33,806 nucleotides of DNA from Eubacteriales bacterium (GCA_030539395.1 JAUNSC010000035.1:1-33806), one strand, 5' to 3'; numbered from the stretch's first letter, positions 1-7,529 are shown. Translations and numbers: made by a program. Notes: generated by a model from the sequence alone, not told the origin.

Positions 1-48
1 GCATGTTCGGGACTTTCACCCGTTAGAGCGCGCCCATGGCGCGCAAAC
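1..48 (-). mobile_element. Group II intron, 5' end only (partial)
   Basis: Read on the minus strand, the window edge begins GTTTG, one mismatch from the group II 5' consensus GTGYG. It continues with a GC-rich inverted repeat around CCATGG and then CGGGTGAAAGTCCCG, a small stem typical of domain I in bacterial group II introns. Immediately before the proposed intron start lies a hairpin (57-80) followed by a T-rich tract, which is the target architecture of class C introns (insertion just after terminator-like hairpins). Only the first 48 bases are present, so the reverse transcriptase and domain V cannot be seen. The assignment rests on motif memory and context. Confidence 0.5.
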
Positions 49-56
49 AAAAATAA

Positions 57-80
57 TCAGCCAATCCACTGGTTGTCTGA
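57..80 (-). terminator. Hairpin with T tract, likely intron target
   Basis: Imperfect stem TCAGCCAA / TTGTCTGA with one mismatch. On the minus strand it is followed by TTATTTTTG, on the plus strand by TTTTAAC. It directly abuts the proposed group II intron boundary at position 48 and could be the terminator-like target recognised by a class C intron. No complete minus-strand gene ends close upstream of it, so its original transcript is unclear. Confidence 0.4.
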
Positions 81-789
81 TTTTAACAAACTCACAAAAT
101 CAATTATATGGTCTATTTCCTACTGCTCATCTTTCTTTGCGTATAATTCAGAGATGGGAGAAACTGAATATCATCTGCCTGATCTGAATTTTTACAGGAA
201 AGAGTTACAACGCCTTTACTATGCAGGAAATTATAAAGCATGCCGTATGTTCATTCAGGAACGCATATCTCAAATGCAGGCACAGCAAAAACATCCAAAA
301 GAAATTATTTATGCCGCCACTTCCGGTATACAAAACATTTTTTCAGAAGAATTATATATCAGCACACGGAATCAGCTTACTGAGGCCAAAACACCTTACG
401 AGATCAACACTCTCCTGGACGCATACTTCTCTTCACAGCCACCTGAGCAGACGGGCAGCCAATATTCCCGTCTCATCCAGTCTGCCATACAGTATATCCA
501 GCAGCATTATCAGGAACAGATCTCCCTCACTACAGCAGCTGAATCACTCTCCATTACCTCGCAGTACTTAAGTAAACTTTTTATGCAGGAAACATCACGC
601 ACCTTTATTGACTACCTTACCAATGTTCGGATTGATAAGGCGAAGGTCTATCTTACGGAAACAAATTTACAGATCAATGTTATAGGAGCACGAACAGGCT
701 ACACCGATCCCAAGTATTTTTGTACCGTTTTCAAAAAAATTGTCGGACTGACACCAAATCAATATCGCAAGGCAAATAATAATAAATAA
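73..789 (+). CDS. AraC-family regulator, C-terminal part (N-truncated)
   Basis: The C-terminal half (about residues 133-233) is a complete AraC/XylS DNA-binding domain with two helix-turn-helix units (about 152-171 and 199-222) and the family ending GLTPNQYRK. Residues about 40-120 resemble the linker found between receiver and DNA-binding domains of YesN-type regulators. No receiver or ligand domain precedes it. The reading frame stays open to the left window edge, through the proposed group II intron, which argues that the original 5' end was lost or displaced. The nominal start here is TTG at 73; ATG at 154 is an alternative, with a TATAAT-like hexamer just upstream, but neither has a good ribosome-binding site. 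Probably a remnant; target unknown. Confidence 0.6.
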   Translation: MSDFNKLTKSIIWSISYCSSFFAYNSEMGETEYHLPDLNFYRKELQRLYYAGNYKACRMFIQERISQMQAQQKHPKEIIYAATSGIQNIFSEELYISTRNQLTEAKTPYEINTLLDAYFSSQPPEQTGSQYSRLIQSAIQYIQQHYQEQISLTTAAESLSITSQYLSKLFMQETSRTFIDYLTNVRIDKAKVYLTETNLQINVIGARTGYTDPKYFCTVFKKIVGLTPNQYRKANNNK

Positions 790-865
790 TATTTGGTAAG
801 CATTTTGTCCAACACTGTTTTGCGCCTTCTGTTCCATTCCTGCCCGGTTAACCGTTTCGTTTCTT

Positions 866-1348
866 CTACACAGAAAGTGTAATCTCTCTTCCGGCTCTTT
901 CATACTTTCTGTACACGACCCCTGAGGCACGCATCATCCGCTTTGATGCAATCACAGAAGGAGTATCTGCGTATTTATCACAGTCATACACTACCTGTTT
1001 GATTCCTGCCTGAATAATGGCTTTTGCACATTCATTGCACGGAAACAGGGATACATAGAGCGTTGCCCCTTCCAGGCTGCCGCCCCGGTAGTTCAAAATA
1101 GCATTTAACTCACTGTGCGTTGTATACAGATACTTTGTATTTAAGGGCTCGCCTTCTCTGTCCCATGGAAACTCATCATCCGAGCATCCTATCGGCAATC
1201 CGTTATATCCCATGGATAGAATTTTATTGTCCCTGCTCACGATACAGCAGCCAACCTGTGTATTGGGATCTTTAGAACGCATCCCCGACAATTTGGCTAC
1301 TCCCATAAAATACTCATCCCAGGAAATATAATCCTCTCTCTTTGCCAT
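866..1348 (-). CDS. comEB: dCMP deaminase (ComEB-like)
   Basis: Cytidine/deoxycytidylate deaminase family protein of 160 residues, expected to deaminate dCMP to dUMP for dTTP synthesis in the cytosol. The zinc/catalytic motif HSE (H78, E80) and the second zinc motif PCNEC (C104, C107) are both present, as is the N-terminal WDEYFMGVA segment typical of dCMP deaminases. AGGAGG sits 7 bases before the ATG. It is the last gene of the tsaC-to-upp series, 49 bp after upp and behind a weak hairpin, so it is probably co-transcribed with pyrimidine salvage. The length fits the ComEB/dCMP deaminase class; riboflavin-type deaminases are longer fusions. Confidence 0.9.
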   Translation of the reverse strand: MAKREDYISWDEYFMGVAKLSGMRSKDPNTQVGCCIVSRDNKILSMGYNGLPIGCSDDEFPWDREGEPLNTKYLYTTHSELNAILNYRGGSLEGATLYVSLFPCNECAKAIIQAGIKQVVYDCDKYADTPSVIASKRMMRASGVVYRKYERAGREITLSV

Positions 1349-1367
1349 ATGTATCCTCCTGCTATAA

Positions 1368-1390
1368 AGGACTGCGTTTTCCGCAGCCCT
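1368..1390 (-). terminator. Weak terminator or attenuator after upp
   Basis: Nine-base-pair stem with one A-C mismatch and a 5-base loop between upp and the dCMP deaminase gene. On the minus strand it is followed by only TTTATAG, so it would at most reduce readthrough into the last gene. Confidence 0.45.
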
Positions 1391-1397
1391 CTGTCAC

Positions 1398-2027
1398 TTA
1401 TTTTGTCCCGAAAATACGGTCTCCCGCATCACCTAATCCCGGCACGATATAGCCATGATCATTCAGGTGATCATCTTTTGCACCAATATAAATATCTACA
1501 TCCGGATGTGCCGCTTTCATGGCCTCAATCCCCTCCGGAGCAGCAATAATACACATAAAATGAATATTTTTTACGCCCTTATCTTTCAGCATCTGGATGG
1601 CAGCCACGGCCGATCCTCCTGTTGCCAGCATCGGATCAACTACAAAAACCTCCCGTTCCGCACAATCCCCCGGCAGCTTACAGTAATACTCTACCGGCTT
1701 TAATGTGTCCGGATCACGGTACAGACCGATATGCCCCACCTTTGCAGCCGGTATAACAGCCAGAACTCCATCTACCATTCCCAGTCCTGCACGCAGAATC
1801 GGAACAACTGCCAGCTTTTTCCCCTGCAGTTCTTTTACTGTTGTTTTACAAATTGGCGTAGTAATCTCTACCTCTCTCAGTTTCAGATCTCTGGTTGCCT
1901 CATACGTCATCAGCATGCCGATTTCGCTGATCATCTGACGAAAGTCTTTTGAACTGGTTTCTTCTCTTCTTATAATTCCTATTTTATGCTGAATAAGCGG
2001 ATGATCCATTACAACAACTTTTGTCAT
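1398..2027 (-). CDS. upp: Uracil phosphoribosyltransferase
   Basis: Converts uracil plus PRPP to UMP (pyrimidine salvage, cytosolic). The 209-residue length matches the family. The PRPP-binding segment [12 protein letters not shown] is seen near residues 130-141, and the C-terminal [13 protein letters not shown] segment that forms the uracil site is intact. Start ATG is preceded by AAAGGGAT. It lies 20 bp downstream of rpiB. In Bacillus subtilis upp also lies at the end of the ywlC-ywlE-ywlF cluster, so this arrangement is conserved across Firmicutes. Confidence 0.95.
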   Translation of the reverse strand: MTKVVVMDHPLIQHKIGIIRREETSSKDFRQMISEIGMLMTYEATRDLKLREVEITTPICKTTVKELQGKKLAVVPILRAGLGMVDGVLAVIPAAKVGHIGLYRDPDTLKPVEYYCKLPGDCAEREVFVVDPMLATGGSAVAAIQMLKDKGVKNIHFMCIIAAPEGIEAMKAAHPDVDIYIGAKDDHLNDHGYIVPGLGDAGDRIFGTK

Positions 2028-2047
2028 CTTTTATCCCTTTCTGTCGT

Positions 2048-2479
2048 CTATTCTTCTTCAATCAGTGAAATTCTTCTTTTATGGCGCTCATCCTGTGAAA
2101 ATGGAGTGTCCAGGAAAGTATCCACAATTTTAAGGGCCAGCCCGGGTCCAACAACTCTTCCGCCCAGAGCAAGAATATTTGCATCATTGTGCAGTCTTGT
2201 AGCTTCTGCAGTGAAGCAGTCTGTACAAAGAGCCGCACGGATACCCTTCACTTTATTTGCAGCAATAGAAATACCAATTCCAGTACCACAGATCAGGATA
2301 CCGCTTTCACATTCTCCGGACAGAATCGCACCTGTCACCTTTCGTGCATAGACCGGATAGTCTACAGCTTCCTCGCTGTCACATCCAAAATCCTTATATT
2401 CAATTCCTCTTTTCTTCAGATGCTTCAAAATCTCCTGTTTTAAAGCATACCCGCCATGATCACACCCAACTGCTATCAT
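2048..2479 (-). CDS. rpiB: Ribose-5-phosphate isomerase B
   Basis: Interconverts ribose 5-phosphate and ribulose 5-phosphate in the pentose phosphate pathway. The 143-residue protein opens with GCDHGG (substrate-binding D and H), carries the catalytic-cysteine motif ICGTGIG around residues 63-69 and has the family segment LHNDANILALGGRVVG. LacA/LacB galactose-6-phosphate isomerases share this fold, but the neighbours (tsaC, phosphatase-like gene, upp) match the ywlF/rpiB context. Its first 20 bases overlap the 3' end of the phosphatase-like gene, implying translational coupling. Confidence 0.92.
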   Translation of the reverse strand: MIAVGCDHGGYALKQEILKHLKKRGIEYKDFGCDSEEAVDYPVYARKVTGAILSGECESGILICGTGIGISIAANKVKGIRAALCTDCFTAEATRLHNDANILALGGRVVGPGLALKIVDTFLDTPFSQDERHKRRISLIEEE

Positions 2480-2936
2480 CCTTTTCCTCCTCCTTTATCA
2501 CTTCTGCAAGTTTATCTATCACTTCATTTAAAATCATAAAACACTTACCATACTCCGGAATATCTTTCCCTATCGGATTAAAAATATCTCCTTCTTTTCC
2601 ACAGTATTCCATAACTGTATATACATTTTTTGCAAGGTCACCATATTCTTCCAGAATTTTTTCTTTTTCTCCCGCTTCCATAGTCAGCATCAGTGTTCTG
2701 TTATCAAAATCATCCTTTGTAAGGGGCGCTGCCTCGTGTCCCTCCATCGTCAGACCATGCTGTTTCAGTACCTCCTCTGCTTTCTGGTTTACCGGTTCCG
2801 GAAACAATACGATCATACCTCTTGAGTCAATAATAATATCCTCTAACAGCAGCTTGCCCTGCATCAATGCCTCTGCCATAGGTCCACGGCAGGTATCGCT
2901 GTGGCTGATAAATGTCAGTTTGTCATACTTTTTCAT
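2460..2936 (-). CDS. LMW protein phosphatase homologue, probably inactive
   Basis: A 158-residue protein with the low-molecular-weight tyrosine/arginine phosphatase fold, in the position of ywlE in the Firmicute ywlC-ywlE-ywlF cluster. Active family members carry a Cys-X5-Arg loop of the form CxxNxCRS. Here the loop reads SHSDTCRGPMAE (residues 11-22), so the nucleophilic Cys is Ser11 and the loop Asn is Asp14, while Cys16 and Arg17 remain. The second catalytic motif, normally DP, reads NP (N120-P121), so the general acid is also missing. The protein is otherwise full length and in an intact operon, which suggests a maintained non-catalytic (phosphoprotein-binding?) role rather than decay. 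The serine codon AGC was checked directly in the DNA. Confidence 0.8.
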   Translation of the reverse strand: MKKYDKLTFISHSDTCRGPMAEALMQGKLLLEDIIIDSRGMIVLFPEPVNQKAEEVLKQHGLTMEGHEAAPLTKDDFDNRTLMLTMEAGEKEKILEEYGDLAKNVYTVMEYCGKEGDIFNPIGKDIPEYGKCFMILNEVIDKLAEVIKEEEKDDSSWV

Positions 2937-2946
2937 TCTCTTCCCT

Positions 2947-3993
2947 CTAAACGTTAATAATCTGATGTCCGGCAGCTTTCACCAGCCGGTTCATAATGGC
3001 CTGTCCCATAGCAGGCGTATTAAACGCTTCAGAATATATAGTATCTACTCCAAGCGAATCAAATTCCCTGAGAACGCTATACAGTTTCTTTGAAATACTC
3101 AGTTCATCTTTCCTGCTTCCCATAGAACGAATCACACCTTTAGAATAACACTCTGTTGTCTCATCTGATGCGATCACACCTATTTTGCGTCCTTCTGTCA
3201 ATGCTTCCCCGATCTTCTCATTTATAAAGGAGATAACTTTGTTATCTGCTCCCTCGACAATTATCATATCCGCTTTTGGTGCATAGTGGCGGTATTTCAT
3301 GCCCGGAGCTTTCGGCCTGACACCACTTTCCACTGAAAACAGCGCCGGATCCACCATCACTTCCCCAATGGCTTCTCTGAGCATTTTTTCATTTATGTAA
3401 CCCGGGCGGAGTACCATTGGAATATCTTCACTCATATCTATGATCGTTGATTCCACTCCGATTCCCACTTCACCGCCATCAATGATCATCTCGATTTTTC
3501 CGTTCATGTCCTGAACAACATGTTCAGCTTTTGTCGGACTTGGCCTCCCGGAAGTATTAGCACTGGGAGCTGCCACAAAACCTCCTCCGGCTTCAATCAA
3601 CGCCAACGCAATGTCATCTTTTGGCATTCGGACAGCAACTGTTCCAAGACCGCCTGTCGTTCCATCAGGAACACATTCTTTTTTTCTGAATATCATCGTC
3701 AACGGCCCCGGCCAGAATCTCTCTGCCAGAGTCCGCGCTTTTAAAGGCACGCTTTCAGCTATTTTATATAAATCTTCTATTTTTGCAATATGAACGATCA
3801 ATGGATTATCGGATGGCCTTCCCTTCGCAGCATAAATCCTTTTTGCTGCCTGCTCATCCAGAGCATCAGCTCCCAGTCCATAAACCGTCTCTGTGGGGAA
3901 TGCCACCAGGCCGCCGTCTTTCAGGATACTTCCTGCTGTTTTTATAGCATCCCGGTCAATCCCCTGCTTCATATCCGCAATTACGGTTTCCAT
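2947..3993 (-). CDS. tsaC: L-threonylcarbamoyladenylate synthase (TsaC/Sua5)
   Basis: Makes threonylcarbamoyl-AMP from threonine, bicarbonate and ATP, the first step of t6A37 modification of tRNAs reading ANN codons. At 348 residues it is the long Sua5/YwlC form: a YrdC domain at about residues 15-205 (FPTETVYGLGADA, KGRPSDNPL, PSANTSGRPSPT) followed by a C-terminal Sua5 domain (about 220-345). It is the first gene of the operon, 72 bases behind the start of an extended -10 promoter, and 10 bp ahead of the phosphatase-like gene. The ATG has only a weak ribosome-binding site (CTGGGA). Confidence 0.94.
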   Translation of the reverse strand: METVIADMKQGIDRDAIKTAGSILKDGGLVAFPTETVYGLGADALDEQAAKRIYAAKGRPSDNPLIVHIAKIEDLYKIAESVPLKARTLAERFWPGPLTMIFRKKECVPDGTTGGLGTVAVRMPKDDIALALIEAGGGFVAAPSANTSGRPSPTKAEHVVQDMNGKIEMIIDGGEVGIGVESTIIDMSEDIPMVLRPGYINEKMLREAIGEVMVDPALFSVESGVRPKAPGMKYRHYAPKADMIIVEGADNKVISFINEKIGEALTEGRKIGVIASDETTECYSKGVIRSMGSRKDELSISKKLYSVLREFDSLGVDTIYSEAFNTPAMGQAIMNRLVKAAGHQIINV

Positions 3994-4055
3994 AAATTAT
4001 CCCAGTCTTTCTATTATACATATTCCGTAGTGCGCACTGCTTAACGCTTATGTGC

Positions 4056-4084
4056 ATTATACCATTTGCAGAGTATAATCGCAA
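4056..4084 (-). promoter_or_regulatory. Promoter of the tsaC-rpiB-upp operon
   Basis: On the minus strand: TTGCGA, 17-bp spacer, TATAAT, with an extended -10 TG one base upstream. It starts about 10 bases beyond the cwlD stop codon, so the housekeeping operon has its own promoter separate from cwlD readthrough. Confidence 0.75.
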
Positions 4085-4094
4085 GATAAAAGTC

Positions 4095-4817
4095 TTATTC
4101 CTCCATTTCCTCAACGTATTTTACAATACCTTTGCAAATTGCCTGTGCCACTTTTTCCTGATACTCATCCGTCACCAAAAGCCCTGCTTCTGCTGTATTG
4201 CTCAAAAAACCGCACTCAATAATCACTGTGGGATTCTCAGTCTTTCTCAACAGATAATAACTGTCATTCGCCTTTATTTCTCTCGGCCGCTCTATCTTTA
4301 ACTCCACATTCAACGATTCCTGAAGTAACTCTGCAATCCGCTGTCCCTGCTGAGAATTTTTATAATAAAATACCTGAGGTCCTTTCACAGATTCCTGAGT
4401 ATAACTGTTCTGGTGAATGCTCACAGCCATTACAGCCTTCGACTCATCAATCATGGTACACCGTCTCTTCATATCCTGCTGTTTTTTGTTTGCTTCCCCC
4501 TCATCATACAGTCCGGCATCACTTTCTCTGGTCATTACAACATGCATTCCCCGGTTTTCAAGAAGTTCTTTTAATTTCTGAGCTATAGACAAGTTTATCT
4601 CCTTTTCCAATGCCCCATTAATTCCTACTTTGCCCGAATCCGCGCCCCCATGGCCGGCATCCACAACAATAGTCGTATCCGCAGTAACAACTGTCCCTTC
4701 CTCGTTATTTATCGCAGCCGTTTCCACAAATTCTGCTCCCATCCTTCCAATATTAAATGAGACTGCCAAAATCATAATGGTCATTGCAACTTCTAATATC
4801 TTTTTGCTTTTTTTCAT
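4095..4817 (-). CDS. cwlD: N-acetylmuramoyl-L-alanine amidase CwlD
   Basis: Zinc amidase of the Amidase_3 family, 240 residues; CwlD removes the peptide from muramic acid during spore-cortex muramic lactam synthesis. Residues about 7-25 form a membrane anchor or signal segment. The catalytic domain starts at VVDAGHGGADSG (H56), then E71, SIHQN (H135) and ECGFLSN (E201), giving the full set of zinc ligands and catalytic Glu. The start chosen is the ATG at 4817, because the frame opens further upstream only with a TTG inside a hairpin. Its ribosome-binding site (AGGGG) lies in the 3' arm of a perfect 18-bp hairpin, suggesting controlled translation. Neighbour GH18 is also a wall/spore-type protein. 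Confidence 0.88.
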   Translation of the reverse strand: MKKSKKILEVAMTIMILAVSFNIGRMGAEFVETAAINNEEGTVVTADTTIVVDAGHGGADSGKVGINGALEKEINLSIAQKLKELLENRGMHVVMTRESDAGLYDEGEANKKQQDMKRRCTMIDESKAVMAVSIHQNSYTQESVKGPQVFYYKNSQQGQRIAELLQESLNVELKIERPREIKANDSYYLLRKTENPTVIIECGFLSNTAEAGLLVTDEYQEKVAQAICKGIVKYVEEMEE

Positions 4818-4820
4818 AAA

Positions 4821-4876
4821 ACAACCCCTGCTGCATATTCTTATTTCCAATATATGCAGCAGGGGTTGTCTTTTTT
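4821..4876. terminator. Perfect 18-bp hairpin upstream of cwlD
   Basis: Arms 4821-4838 and 4852-4869 are exactly complementary with a 13-base loop. On the plus strand it is followed by CTTTTTT, so it can terminate leftover antisense transcription. On the minus strand it is followed by TTTATG, where that ATG is the cwlD start and the 3' arm holds the cwlD ribosome-binding site. It could end GH18 transcripts, gate cwlD translation, or both. Confidence 0.75.
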
Positions 4877-4893
4877 ATTAACTTTTGGTTTAA

Positions 4894-4949
4894 GTGTCAA
4901 AAGTCCGAATTCACGCCATGCCTGCATGACAGTAAACCAGTTTTGACAC
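4894..4949. repeat. Inverted repeat GTGTCAAAA / TTTTGACAC
   Basis: Nine-base perfect inverted repeat (4894-4902 and 4941-4949) separated by 38 bases that themselves contain CATGCCTGCATG, a smaller palindrome. It lies between the GH18 stop and the cwlD hairpin. No T tract follows, so its role is unknown. Confidence 0.4.
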
Positions 4950-4983
4950 CTGAAGCACTTGTATCTTTGAATACTTTCACAAA

Positions 4984-6684
4984 TCAACTTACGTATTTAA
5001 GAATTACATCCCAAACCGAGTCATTCTCAAATCCAAGCTTCCAGGCCGCCACACCTGCCAGACCGTAATCTTTTACCAGTGTAACCTTCTCTTCAATTGA
5101 CTTATCGTCTTCCATCCAAATTTGATAAAGTGACCCGTCATCTCCTTCAAATTCAGCATAATTCTGTGAGGTCTGCTCATCCCATGTTGCTTCTACATTA
5201 TTGTTTTGCAAAATCTGCTCAGCTTCCCACATTCCCATAGCCTCACTTGTAACTGTCTTTGTTCCGTCAGCCTGCTCCTGGGTATTCCAAAGTCTCGTAT
5301 AAAACGGGATACCACTGATGATCTTCTCAGCCGGAACCACTTCTTTTGTGTCCAGTATTCCTTGATTTTCAAATGAGAGACTTGCTACGGATCCGGCTTC
5401 TTCCGAGCCATAATAATGCTCATCGTAACCCATAATGATCACATAGTCGCAGACTGTACCCAGTTCTTTTCTGTTATAATGCTCTGTAAACGGCATCGGC
5501 ACCGGCACATCAACTGAAAGTACCAACCCATTCTTTCTGCATTTCACAGACAGCTCTCTGATAAACTGTATGTAGCCGTCTGCGGCCTCTTCAGGAATAT
5601 TCTCAAAATCAACATTGATTCCGTCAAATCCATATTGAATCGCTGCCGCAATCAGCTGATTTTCCATTTTCTCTCTTGAAGCAGTAGAGTTTAACACGGT
5701 TGTTGTATCAATCGATTCGCTGAAATTATCTACCAGTGGCCATACTTCCATATCATTTTTATGCGCAGTTTCCACATAGTCCGCCAATGCCAGTGAATCT
5801 AAGGTTCCGTCATTTGACGCAATTGTAAACCAGGTCGGTGATATCGTGTTGACTCCCTTTACATTTGCAATATCATAAATAATATTATAATTAGAATCCA
5901 TATTGGCAATCTGATGCCATACAAGATTTATCTTATAATCTTTTGTCACACTGGTATATTCCGGTTCCTGGAAGTTTCGTTCAAAAGTTTCCGTCCGTTC
6001 ATCCTCAAGTCTGTCGTTTCTGATATATCCAAAATATCCGTCCTGAGTGAGAATTCCGGTCCAGTCTTCCATAGGTTCCAAAACTGTGACAATTTCATTC
6101 TTTTCAACTTCACGCAAAATCGGGCTTTTAATCCCACCCTGATAACGCACTTTGCCTTTTTTTCTGATACTTGCTACCGTCTTTTCTCCCCAGTCGCTGG
6201 TGATCACAATACGGTTCGGGTCTTTGAACATTTCGTATTCCAGATTTGTATACTTCTGAACAAAATCCAGTGCCAGATACGTTTTCGTCCCATCCACCCT
6301 GACAATTTCATACGGTGCACTTTCCGTCTTACCGGTCATAGTGTATTCTTTACTGCCAGCCGAAATTTTAATAACGTCATCCGGTGTGGTATACAGCATC
6401 AGGTTTGCTTCAGAATCCCAGTAAAATCGGTCATTCAGTTCTTCTTTCACTGCTTCAAAATCTATATAACAGGTGTCTCCTGACACAAGCCCTTTATAGT
6501 TTGAAACCGCATCATGCAAGATCAGCGCAGCTTCATCTTCTTCCTTAAGCCCAAAGTACTCTTTGCTGTCCATCACTTCTGATGCAGGGGTATATTTTTT
6601 CACAAGATTTGTAACAAGTCCGATTATCACTACCACAATCACAAGCACAGCAATAGGAAAAATCGGTGCTGTCTTCTTCTTCAT
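4984..6684 (-). CDS. Membrane-anchored GH18 glycosidase with SH3-like domain
   Basis: A 566-residue protein with one N-terminal membrane segment (about 8-27). Then comes a region resembling a copper-amine-oxidase-N-like wall domain (about 65-165), an SH3-like segment (about 170-228, ending DWTGILTQDGYFGYI) and a C-terminal glycoside hydrolase 18 barrel (about 250-566). The GH18 signature DGINVDFEN (D354, D359, E361) is intact, so hydrolysis of GlcNAc-containing glycans is possible. The closest known types are the YaaH/SleL/YdhD spore peptidoglycan glucosaminidases. Together with cwlD this points to cortex or wall remodelling on the outer membrane face. ATG is preceded by GAGAGGAG. A likely promoter lies at 7064-7072, giving a leader of about 370 bases made mostly of a tandem repeat. 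Confidence 0.85.
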   Translation of the reverse strand: MKKKTAPIFPIAVLVIVVVIIGLVTNLVKKYTPASEVMDSKEYFGLKEEDEAALILHDAVSNYKGLVSGDTCYIDFEAVKEELNDRFYWDSEANLMLYTTPDDVIKISAGSKEYTMTGKTESAPYEIVRVDGTKTYLALDFVQKYTNLEYEMFKDPNRIVITSDWGEKTVASIRKKGKVRYQGGIKSPILREVEKNEIVTVLEPMEDWTGILTQDGYFGYIRNDRLEDERTETFERNFQEPEYTSVTKDYKINLVWHQIANMDSNYNIIYDIANVKGVNTISPTWFTIASNDGTLDSLALADYVETAHKNDMEVWPLVDNFSESIDTTTVLNSTASREKMENQLIAAAIQYGFDGINVDFENIPEEAADGYIQFIRELSVKCRKNGLVLSVDVPVPMPFTEHYNRKELGTVCDYVIIMGYDEHYYGSEEAGSVASLSFENQGILDTKEVVPAEKIISGIPFYTRLWNTQEQADGTKTVTSEAMGMWEAEQILQNNNVEATWDEQTSQNYAEFEGDDGSLYQIWMEDDKSIEEKVTLVKDYGLAGVAAWKLGFENDSVWDVILKYVS

Positions 6685-6713
6685 TTTGTACTCCTCTCTT
6701 TGCTCATCACACG

Positions 6714-7014
6714 CCCGCAGTGCCGCTCGAAACCTCCGGTTTTCCGCTCACGGATTCCGCCCTGTGAAAATCGAATTAGCATCCTACGGGCAGAGCCTCG
6801 CAAAACCTTCGGTTTTCCTCGGTCGCTTCGCTCGTCAGATGCCCGTAAAAGCAACAGCCTGACCCCCGCAGTGCCATTCAAAAACCTCCGGTTTTCCGCT
6901 CACGGATTCCGCCCTGTGAAAATCGAATTAGCATCCTACGGGCAGAGCCTCGCAAAACCTTCGGTTTCCCTCGGTCGCTTCGCTCGTCAGATGCCCGTAA
7001 AAGCAACAGCCTGA
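6714..7014. repeat. Tandem repeat, two copies of about 150 bp
   Basis: Copy 1 covers 6714-6862 and copy 2 6865-7014, with a 151-152 bp period and only a few differences (around 6725-6731 versus 6876-6883, and one base in the TTTTCC/TTTCCC tract). Each copy contains short self-complementary elements such as AACCTCCGGTTTT and AAACCTTCGGTTT. The open frames through it differ between strands and show no protein-like character, so it is non-coding. It fills most of the 392-base gap ahead of the GH18 gene and would be transcribed as part of its leader. Confidence 0.85.
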
Positions 7015-7033
7015 GCAAGCTCGCTGTTGCTTT
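7000..7033. repeat. Hairpin capping the second repeat copy
   Basis: Eleven-base stem AAAGCAACAGC / GCTGTTGCTTT with a loop holding GAGC/GCTC. Copy 1 of the tandem repeat has only the left arm. On the minus strand it is followed by a short TTTTA, so it might act as a weak terminator or attenuator in the GH18 leader. Confidence 0.55.
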
Positions 7034-7063
7034 CCGGGGCACCTGACTCTGCCCTTTTCGGAC

Positions 7064-7072
7064 ATTATAACA
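7064..7072 (-). promoter_or_regulatory. Extended -10 promoter, probably for GH18
   Basis: Minus-strand TGTTATAAT is a full -10 hexamer with the extended TG element; no good -35 is seen 17 bp upstream. It overlaps the last bases of the remnant gene and precedes the tandem repeat and GH18. Confidence 0.45.
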
Positions 7073-7076
7073 TACT

Positions 7077-7529
7077 TTATGGCTTACTTCTAACATATTT
7101 CGACTTTTTCAGAAAATCTTCATAATTATTTAAGCTTTTTGCATAAGGGATTCCTGCTGTATTATAATTATCCTTTCTGATTCTGTCAAAACCTATTCCA
7201 CATACGCGATTCCCCATGTCTACATAATAGTCACGCATATAGTCTGTCTTTTCACAGACACAGTCCGCTATGCGGAAAGAATTGCTGCGTTTCCCATTCA
7301 GCCAAAGCTCCACTCCGGCTTCCTGATACTTTGTCAGTTCTCTGTACAAAGCACTGTTTTTGACTGTCTTTATCCGTTCCGGGCTGCTCCGTCTGTAAAA
7401 CTGCTCTTTTTTATTTTCGATAATCCTCCACTCACTTTCTGTACCTTTCGACAGACAATTCCTTATTATTTTTGTCCAGATTCGTGATATATTTTCGTCA
7501 AAGGCCTGTCCGTAAAAAGACTTTAGAAT
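7077..7529 (-). pseudogene. 3' remnant of an unrecognised gene
   Basis: The minus-strand frame is open for 150 codons from 7529 to a TAA at 7077 but has no ATG or GTG. The only plausible start is a TTG at 7349 (90 residues) without a ribosome-binding site. The C-terminal part (YRELTKYQEAGVELWLNGK, YMRDYYVDMGNRV, GIGFDRI) has real protein character and recalls a family of small, uncharacterised Lachnospiraceae proteins with a MRDY segment; I cannot name a function. Absence of a start, adjacency to a repeat array and the AT-rich sequence beyond it suggest a truncated gene. Confidence 0.4.

Noticed and set aside
2344-3093. 249-codon plus-strand open frame opposite the phosphatase-like and tsaC genes
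   Set aside because: Antisense to real genes with clear family motifs; composition follows the opposite strand and there is no ribosome-binding site.
6681-7096. Open frames on both strands through the tandem repeat
   Set aside because: They translate the repeat unit, arginine-rich on one strand, and show no protein-like conservation.
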